Assembly: GCA_028571685.1 (NCBI GenBank)
Contig: CM053146.1
Coordinates: 24,711,431-24,775,430, forward strand
Direction: 5' to 3'
From: Heterohyrax brucei
Lineage: Eukaryota; Chordata; Mammalia; Hyracoidea; Procaviidae
Length of the DNA stretch: 64,000 nucleotides
The translations under genes were made by a program, and so were the position numbers. The notes beneath the pieces were generated by a model. The model made no database searches. It saw nothing but the letters and a program-made list of their open reading frames with translations, and had not been told where the DNA came from. Of the stretch, positions 56,641 to 64,000 are shown piece by piece (positions within the stretch are counted from its first letter, which is position 1; each line of letters begins with the position of its first letter).

Positions 56641-57460
56641 TCCATGATGAGAGAATTAGTGAGCATTTGACTTTAATAGACCTCATGCAATAGAGAGGTA
56701 AAATTTTTGTTTCATCCTTTTGAATCATTATTTTGGGGACTGTGTAAGTAGGTGGAAATAGAGTGAGTCAGCGACAGCCTTTTAGATGATCACTGATTAA
56801 TGAATCTTATAGTAAGGATGATATTATTAACTGGATGAGGGATAAAGTCATTTCCTGAAATTACTCAAGAAGTAAGTGGTGAGAGGCGGGGAGAATTTAA
56901 GAGAAGGTTTGAAGGCCTCAGAGTCTATCACATGCCCCTCAGTCTAACCAGGGAAAGAAAGTATCTTTAGGACTTGAGAAGATTTCCCCTGCAACTGCCT
57001 TTATGTGACCCATGATGCTGTGTCTTTGGTGCCCTCCCTTGCATGTCCCCTAAGATTGTGTCATCCATGCCCAATGGCTGTGAGCACCAGAGGCAGAGCT
57101 ATGGTTGGAGTCACGAAGTGTGGTCACAAAATGTGCTAGTTGAGTGTGGATTTGATAAAGATGATAGATTTCCACAGTACAAGTGTAGGTGGTGCAAGTC
57201 TAAAGAACCCTATTTAGAAAATTGTTTGATTTGGGTCTCAGGGTCTTTCTCTCCAGTAGCAAACTCCAGCTTTGGTCCGAGGAGAAACACGCTTTGGTCC
57301 TTCAGTATTCCTGCAAACTGTGGACTTCTCAGTGTTGATGATAATAGGACAATGAGAAGTACACCAGAGGGAAAGGATCTGAGTCACTTGAAGGAAGGCA
57401 GCATAGATGCATGAAAAGTTCTCAGAGCAGAAGAGGGTACTGAAAACAATTGTGGGAATA
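56641..57460. other. unassigned sequence
   Basis: No repeat recognised. The 123-codon plus frame 57043-57414 has no known domain and no splice-site support. Confidence 0.35.
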
Positions 57461-57665
57461 TTTGTTAACATTGACACTGAACTGATTGTGACTCATGGCG
57501 ACCCTATGTGTGTCAGAGCAGAAGCGTGTTCCATAGGGCTTTCAATGACTGATTTTTTTGAAAATCTATCTTTCAGGCCTTTTGTCAGAGATGCCTCCTG
57601 ATGAACTCAAACCATCAACCTTTTGATTAACAGCCAAGTGTGTCAGACAATCCTCTCTGTTAGGC
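57461..57665 (-). mobile_element. AfroSINE, long variant
   Basis: 'GAACTGATTGTGACTCATGG', 'GTTCCATAGGGCTTTCAATG', 'CAGGCCTTTTGTCAGAGATG' and 'AACTCAAACCATCAACCTTT' give the reversed tail, middle and head. Confidence 0.7.
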
Positions 57666-57767
57666 CTCTGCTATCCAGTGTGTGGCTTCTTACTGCTAGC
57701 AAAGGAATCACTGGAGAAGGTGTTAGAAACACAACTCATTGGCCCCCACACCAAAAAACAAAAAACA

Positions 57768-57940
57768 AAAAACAGTTGGTCCTCCTAGCAACAGTAGGCT
57801 TCACAGAGATTTCACAGATGTGACTTTTAGAAGCAGATTGCCAGACCTTTATTCCAAAGCACTTCTGGGCGAGTTTAAACTACTAACCTTTCAGTTAGCA
57901 TCCCGTTGCTTAGCTATTTGTGCTACCTGGAGACTACAAA
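57768..57940 (-). mobile_element. AfroSINE, decayed
   Basis: 'GACTTTTAGAAGCAGATTGC', 'CCTTTATTCCAAAGCACTTC' and 'GTTTAAACTACTAACCTTTC' fit the long variant reversed. The tail is mostly lost, beside an AAAAAC-rich run. Confidence 0.65.
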
Positions 57941-57944
57941 CTAT

Positions 57945-58830
57945 ACCCCAGAAATACTGAATTAGGAGCTCTAGACGTGGAGTCCCAGCTCTCTATGCCT
58001 GTGCAAGCTCTCAGGTGATTTGATGCTCAAATTTGACAGCTCCTACCTAAGCTTATGTGAGTCTTCTTCCCTATACTCTAACCTATGTTTATCTTTCCTG
58101 TCTTTTCCCCACAAAGCAGGGATTTTCTATATTTCTCGAAGTCCTGCTTAATTGCTTTCACTTTCATATAGCTTTCTCTGATTGCCCCAGCCCACAACAA
58201 TTGCTTCAGTTTATGACCTTACATTCCTACAAATTGTCTTTTCTGTGTGTGCATGTCCTTTGTCTCTGGGCTACACTGGAAGCTTTTCACTGTTTGCTAC
58301 ACTTATTGGTAGTCCTCATAGTCCTCTGTACATAAGAAGTACACAATAAATGCCGGGAGGTGACTGATGGAACACTGAGCCTAAATATTTTATTTCTGAC
58401 TATCCATCATTTCACATGCCTATGTGTAACATAAAAGTGGAAGAATTCTTCTGTGACAAAGGAGAGATCTGTTTTTATTTTGTTATATTGCTCCTTGTTC
58501 CAGAAAGGATTTAAGGAGGCTTAAAATGTAGCAAAAGCACATGTTCTGGAAATAAGCTAGAGAAAGAAAAAATCAAGGCGAGGCCACGGATGATACCAGT
58601 ACAAAAGGCTACAATGCACTCACTGCAGAACAACCAAAAACTTAGATCATTGATTTCTTATTAAGGGTCTAGAAAATAAGAGCTTTTTAGTCTGAAACAG
58701 AAATCAGACTAGATTTGCCCTTTTCATGGAGTAATATCAACTCCAGAGTTGTTTCCTAGCTCTTTATCCTGCCTTTGGGTTGCCCAAATAATTGCATCAC
58801 GCCTTGGAGCCATCCTGGATCTTCTTTTTC
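57945..58830. other. unassigned sequence
   Basis: No repeat or gene recognised. The 92-codon plus frame 58057-58335 is hydrophobic but lies in pyrimidine-rich DNA and is taken as chance. Confidence 0.35.
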
Positions 58831-60174
58831 ATAAAATTAAGAAAAATTTTTAATTGTGCTTTAGGTGAAAGTTTACAATCTAAGTCAATTTGTAGCACGA
58901 AACCTTGTGCACACACATCACACATTGCTATGTAGCTCTAACTGCTCTCCCCACCCTGTGGCAGTATATAACTCCTTTCCATTCTGTACTTCCTGTGTTC
59001 ATCAACCACCTCCTGGTCCTCTTCTACCCTCTCATCGTGCCTCTGGATGAGAGCTGCTCAGTTAGGTTCACATATATGATTAAGCCAAGAAACACACTCT
59101 TCACCACTATCATTTTTATGTCTTATAGCCAAGCGTCATTGTGTCAGATCATATTTGTTGGCTTCAGAACTGGTTTCAGCTTGGGGCTAGCAGAGATTCT
59201 GGGGGCCATGTCTTCTGGGGACCTGTCAGTCTGTCGGATGAAATCTGTTCTTTTAATAGAGTTCTAGTTCTGCACACTCATTTTTCTCCTGCTGGGTATG
59301 GGACTCTATGCTGTATTACTTGTAAAGACAGTAATTGGTGGGGACTGGGCACCATCTAGTTCTTCTGGTCTTATGCTGATCTAGTCTCTGGATTATATGG
59401 CCCTTTCTGTCTCTGGGCTCATATTTTCTTTGTGTATTTGATGTCTTTCATTTTTCTTTGCTCCAGGTAGGCTGGGAGAAACTGATGCTACTTAGATGGC
59501 TTGTTGAATTTTAAGACCTTACAATGGACCTAGAAGTCCCCTGAAACCATGAACCCCAAGCTCTTGACCCTGCTACTCTGTCCTTCCAAGTGCTGGATTA
59601 TATTTAGGAAACAGCTTTTGGTTTATTCTAGCTGTGCTGACCTCCCTTCTACTGCTTGCTGTCACTACCTTCACTTAACCTAATTTCTAACTACTGTCTG
59701 ATCGGTGGAAACTGCTGTCTTTCACTTTCCGTCCTCATAACCATCAAAGACTGTTTTCTTTTGCATTTAAACCTTTCTCACAAAGTGTTTGCCCTTTTGC
59801 AACTGACTAATCTCACTCAGCCTAATGTCTTCCAGATTCCTCCATATTATGTTTCCCAAGATCACTGTTGTTCTCTATGATTGCACAGTATTCCATTGTG
59901 TGAATATACAGTACTTTGTTTATCCATTCATCTGTTGATGGGCACCTAGGTTGATTTTATTTTTTGCTATTGTGGACAGTGCTGCTATAAACACTGGTAT
60001 GCATGTTTCTATTGCTGTGACAGTCCTTATTTCTCTAGGATATAACTTAAGAACAAGTGATTGCTGGATTATGTGGTATTCTATTTCCTGTTTTTTTGAG
60101 AAAGTGCCAAAGTGGGTGTACCGTTTTACATTCCCACTAGCAATGTAGAAGTATTCTAGTCTCTCCCACACTTG

Positions 60175-63028
60175 TTATTTATTTATTTATTTGTATGAGC
60201 TGTGATTGAATGAAAGTGTACAATCCAGTTTAAGTTTTCATGCCCACCTACGTGCAGCTTCTACTGCTTTCCATGCCCGGTGACAGCACACGCCTCCTTT
60301 CTGTTTTATACATGTCATATCCTCTTAACAATTTCCTGTCCCCTCCTCTCCACTCCCTTCTAGTAAGAGGCCGGTATAACAGCATCCTATAGACGCATAG
60401 AACCATAAAGTGTACACACGATATGGTCAGTCTGTGTTGCCGAGTCCAATCCATTCCTGTCTCAGGTGTTGATCTCAGCAGTGATTTATGAACAGGGGCA
60501 GCATCAGGCTTAGGGGCCATGCTCGCAAGAGAACCCCCAGGCCTTCAGACTATCAGTTGTGGTCTTTCAGTGGCATTCTCATGGCGCACCCCTTTTTATT
60601 CTCTTACTGTCACTGGACTTAACTTTGTGAGCCCCATCACGGCTGTCACTGGTAGTGGCTGGGCATCATTTGGTTCTTCTGGTCACATGTTGATATAGTC
60701 ACCCCTTCCTGTGGGTCTTTCTGTCTTCTGGGTTCTCTTTTCTCCATGTTATGTTTTTCCTTGGTGATCATTTGTTCCTGTTGAGTTGGGACCATTTGAT
60801 GTACCTCAGATGGTAGCTTGCTAGATTTTAAAACCCGAGATACCACTCATCAATCTGGGGTGGAGAAGACTCTCTTAGCAGTAGGCTAGTTATGCCATTT
60901 GGCCTCAACGTCCCCTGAGAGCATGGACCCTGGACCCCAACACCTGTTACTCTGTCCTTGCCATATTTGGTTAAGATTGGAAGAGTTTTCAGGTTTTGTT
61001 GAAGTCTAGTTAAATTGATCTTCTTTCTAATGTGTGCTGTCATTGATTTCACCCAACCAAATTTCTATCAACTATCTAATCTATAACCAGCCCCCTCTGT
61101 ACCTCCTTCCCTTCCCTTGCAACTATCAAAGAGTCTTTTATTTTGTACATGAGTCTGTTTTCAGGTCCTTATAGTAGAGATCTCATACAATATTTGTCCT
61201 TGTGCCACTGACTAAATTCACTCAGCATAATGTCTTCCAACTGAAACCAAGTTCTGAGATGTTTTCTAAAATCATTGTTCTTTATAATTGCATAGTGTTT
61301 CATTGAGCATACATACCATAGCATACATCCATTCATCTGTTGTTAGGCATCTGGGTTGATTCCATCTTTTTGCTATTGTGGACTGTGCTGCAGTAGATAT
61401 TCATGGGCGTGTATCTGTTTGTGTGACTGCCCTTACTTCTGTAGGGTATATTACAAGCAGTGGGAATGACTGGGTCAAATGGTGTATCTGTTTCCAGCCT
61501 TTTAAGGAAATGCCAGATTGCTTTCCAAAGAGGTTGTACCATTTTGCAATCCTACCAGCAGTGTAGAAGAGTTCCAATTTCTCCACAGTTTCTCCAGCAT
61601 TTGTTGTTTTGTGTTTTTTGGATCATAGCCAACTTTGCTGGGGTGAGACGGTATCTTGTCATAGTTTTGATTTAAATTTCTTTAATAGCTAATATTGTGA
61701 GCATTTCAGCATGTGTCTTTTGACTGCCTATATATCCTTTTTAGAGAAGTGTCTGTCCATCTCCTTCACCCATCACTTAATTGGATTATTTATCCTTTTC
61801 TTGTTGATATATCGTAGTACCTTATAGATTATGGAGATCAGATGTTGGTCTGACATACAGCTGCCAAATATTTTTTTCCCATTCTGTAGGTGGTCTTTTA
61901 ATTCTTTTGATAAAGTCTTTGGATGAGCAAAAGTGTTTGATTCTTAGTAGTTCCCATTTGCCTATTTTCTCTTTTATTGACCATGCTTTGTCAGATTTTG
62001 AAGTCTGTCTACATTGTGTATTAAAACTTCCATTGTTGATCCTATTTTTATTGGATGATCTTTATTGTTTTAGGTTTGATATTTAGGTCTTTGATCCAAT
62101 TTGAGTTGTTTTTTGTGTAAGATGTGAGATATGGGTCTTGTTTCAACTTTTTGCACATGGATATCCAATTTTGGCAGCATCATTTGTTAAAGAGACTGTT
62201 TTTACCCCAGTTTACAATCTTAGGGGCTTTCTTGAATATCAGCTGTTCATAGGAGGATGGTGGCGTCTCTGGAGTCTCAACTCTATTCCATTGGTCTATC
62301 TGTCTCTTTCTGTACCACTTCCAGGCTATTTTGACAACTATGGCAGTGTAATAGGTTCTAAAGTCAGGTAGTGAAAGGTCTCCTAGTGTGTTCTTCTTCA
62401 GTAGTGCTTTACTTATCCAGGGTTTCTTCCCTTTCCAAAAAAGGTGGTGATTTGTTTCTCCAATTCATTAAAAAAATGTCACTGCAATTTGTATTGAGAT
62501 TGCATTATATAAATAGATTGCTTTGGCTAAAATAGATATTTTCATGATGTTAAGTCTTCCTTTCCATGAGCAGGGTAGGTTTGTCCATTTATGGAAGTTT
62601 GTCTTAGTTTCTTGTACTAAGGTCTTGTAGTTTTCTTTGTAAAGTTCTCTTATTTCTCTAGTTAGATTTATTCGTAGGTATTATATCTTCTTGGGGGCTA
62701 TAATAAATGGCAATGATTTGCTGATTTCTTCTTTAATAATCTCTTTGTTGATATAAAGGAATCCTACTGATTTACTTGTGTTTATCTCATATCCTGATTC
62801 TTTGTTGAACTCTTCTATAAGTTTGAGTAGTTTATTTATGGATTATTTAGGATCATATCATCTGCAAATAGGGAGATTTTTGTTTCTTTTTTTGTTGATG
62901 CAGGCACCGTTTATTTCTTTGTCTTGTCTAATTGCTCTGGCCAGAACTTCTAGTACAATGTTGAATAGGAGGGGTAGAGTGGGCATTCTCATCTAGTTCC
63001 CATTCTCAAGGGGAATTGTGCTAGTCTC
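60175..63028 (-). mobile_element. L1 copy E, 5'-truncated, inserted in copy F
   Basis: The 3' end is near 60175-60197 in a (TTTA)n run. The body matches the copy A, B and D 3'UTR and ORF2 through to the reverse transcriptase (sense PLRMGTR-type text near 63010). TTATT occurs at both edges but is too short to be called a target duplication. Its G4 tract has decayed to three runs. Confidence 0.85.
61230..63028 (-). pseudogene. L1 ORF2 C-terminal half, copy E
   Basis: Short frames such as 61333-61542 and 61401-61586 correspond to the LWKAIWHFLK and Cys-rich C-terminal region. Most of the rest is open only antisense. It is heavily frameshifted and older than copy D by appearance. Confidence 0.7.
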
Positions 63029-64000
63029 CATTTATTCTTTGTTTTTCAAATTAATGCCAGCCTTTTTGGGGTGAGAAGGTATCTCACTGTAGATTTGATT
63101 TGGATTTTTCCAGTGGTTAATGATCATGGGCATTTCCTCATGTATCTATTAGTCACCTGAATGTCTGTTGAATTGTTTATATACTTTGACCAATTTTTAA
63201 TTGGGTTGTTTATTTTTCTCTTGTTGAGGTTTTAAGCATCTTGTAAATTATAGAGATTGGATGCCAGCTGGATTTTCCTAGTCTTTTTAGTCATTTGGTG
63301 AAGTCTTTGGATGAGCATAAAAGTGTTTGATTTTTAGGAATTCACCGTTATCTATTTCATCTTCTGGTGTTTGTGCATTGTTAGTAATATTTCATAGTCT
63401 GTTTTTGGCATGTGTTAGGGCTCCCAGCATTGTCCCTATTTTTTTCTTCCATGATCTTTATTGTATTTATATTTAGGTTTTTAAAATAAATTTAAATATT
63501 CTATATTTAGGTTTTTGATCCATTTTTTGTGTTATTTTTTGTGCATGATACGAAATATGGATCTTAATTTTTTTTTTTTTGAAGATGGATATCTGGTTAC
63601 ACTACCACTATTTGTTAAAAAGACTTTTGTCCAGTTTATGGACTTTGAACTTTTATCAAATATCAAGTGGTCGTAAGTGGATCATGTTATATCCAAATTC
63701 TCTATTCCATTCCATTAGTATATGTATCTGTTTTTATACTACTACCAGGCTATTTTCAGTACCATGTCAATATAATAGTTTCTAAAGTCAGGTAGTGCGA
63801 GGCTTCCTACTTTGTTGCTTTTCAGTGATGCTTTAGTTATCCTGGGTTTCTACCCTTACCACATGAAGTTGTTGATATATTTCCATCTAATTAAAAAATG
63901 CTGTTGGACTGTGTATTGGGATTGCATTGTATCTACAGATATCTTTGGGTAAAGTAGAAATTTTCATGATGTTGAGTTTTCCTATTCATGATCAATATAG

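Larger units (their letters stand above)
58836..64000 (-). mobile_element. older L1 LINE, copy F, split by copy E and cut by the window end
   Basis: 58836-60170 holds an older L1 3'UTR ('GCACCATCTAGTTCTTCTGG' at 59349) and the ORF2 end ('GTGGACAGTGCTGCTATAAA' at 59972). 63029-64000 continues upstream into ORF2 ('GTGAGAAGGTATCTCACTGT', 'TTTGGATGAGCATAAAAGTG'). The two halves join in L1 order across the younger copy E. The element runs past the right edge. Confidence 0.8.

Noticed and set aside
57043-57414. 123-codon plus frame with several Cys and Trp residues
   Set aside because: The cysteines do not form a spaced zinc-binding pattern that I recognise, and nothing flanking supports a gene.
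1-64000. CRISPR array, operon, phage, plasmid or other prokaryotic system
   Set aside because: No regularly spaced identical repeats, no dense gene order and no ribosome binding sites; all strong signals are mammalian retroelements.

Overview
The window is vertebrate, and specifically mammalian, nuclear DNA that is almost entirely interspersed repeats. Its repeat set points to an afrotherian, most likely an elephant: many copies of a tRNA-headed SINE of the AfroSINE type, a BovB-like RTE LINE whose 3' end matches the SINE tails, a young L1 lineage present in many copies, and older L2, MIR, mariner and MaLR-type LTR debris. Lineage is inferred from remembered family features, not from a database search. 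I found no intact host gene, no functional tRNA or rRNA gene, no CRISPR array and nothing prokaryotic. Most long open frames are L1 or RTE fragments or chance frames.

Layout. 1-3.7 kb is mostly unassigned, with a MIR and a SINE. 3.78-8.04 kb is an L2 (+) split by a nearly complete RTE (-, about 4.17-7.27 kb). 8.6-16.9 kb holds two LTRs of one MaLR-like family, several AfroSINEs, an L1 3'UTR scrap, a probable ERVL-like internal region and unassigned DNA. 16.9-18.6 kb resembles an old L1/HAL1 (-). 19.15-28.69 kb is an RTE (+) interrupted by a full-length but broken L1 (+, 21625-28542, 'copy A') with a clean target-site duplication. 28.9-29.9 kb holds a tRNA-Gly-headed long SINE and a SINE-in-SINE.

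31.1-41.7 kb is a second full-length L1 (-, 'copy B') that took two later L1 insertions: C (34531-35009, with a 5' inversion) and D (37729-40572). All three carry direct repeats. 42.2-43.95 kb is a cluster of inverted repeats: two L1 3'UTR pieces head to head around an LTR scrap, then a mariner remnant whose C-terminal segment occurs again inverted. 44.4-44.7 kb is a degenerate GGT/GAT array. 45-53 kb is SINEs, RTE scraps, an LTR and MIRs in otherwise unassigned sequence. 53.6-56.6 kb is a second L2 (+) split by an RTE (+). 58.8-64 kb is an old L1 (-, 'copy F') split by a younger L1 (-, 'copy E') and running off the window.

Insertion order can be read directly: L2 is oldest, RTE copies landed in L2, L1 copy A landed in an RTE, and L1 copies C and D landed in L1 copy B. 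The RTE presumably supplied the machinery for the SINEs, because their tails match. The L1 copies carry their own promoter, ORF1 and ORF2, but every copy seen here is disabled. The observation most worth testing is an 88-codon frame between ORF1 and ORF2 that two independent L1 copies share at identical length, overlapping the ORF2 start by 13 bases.
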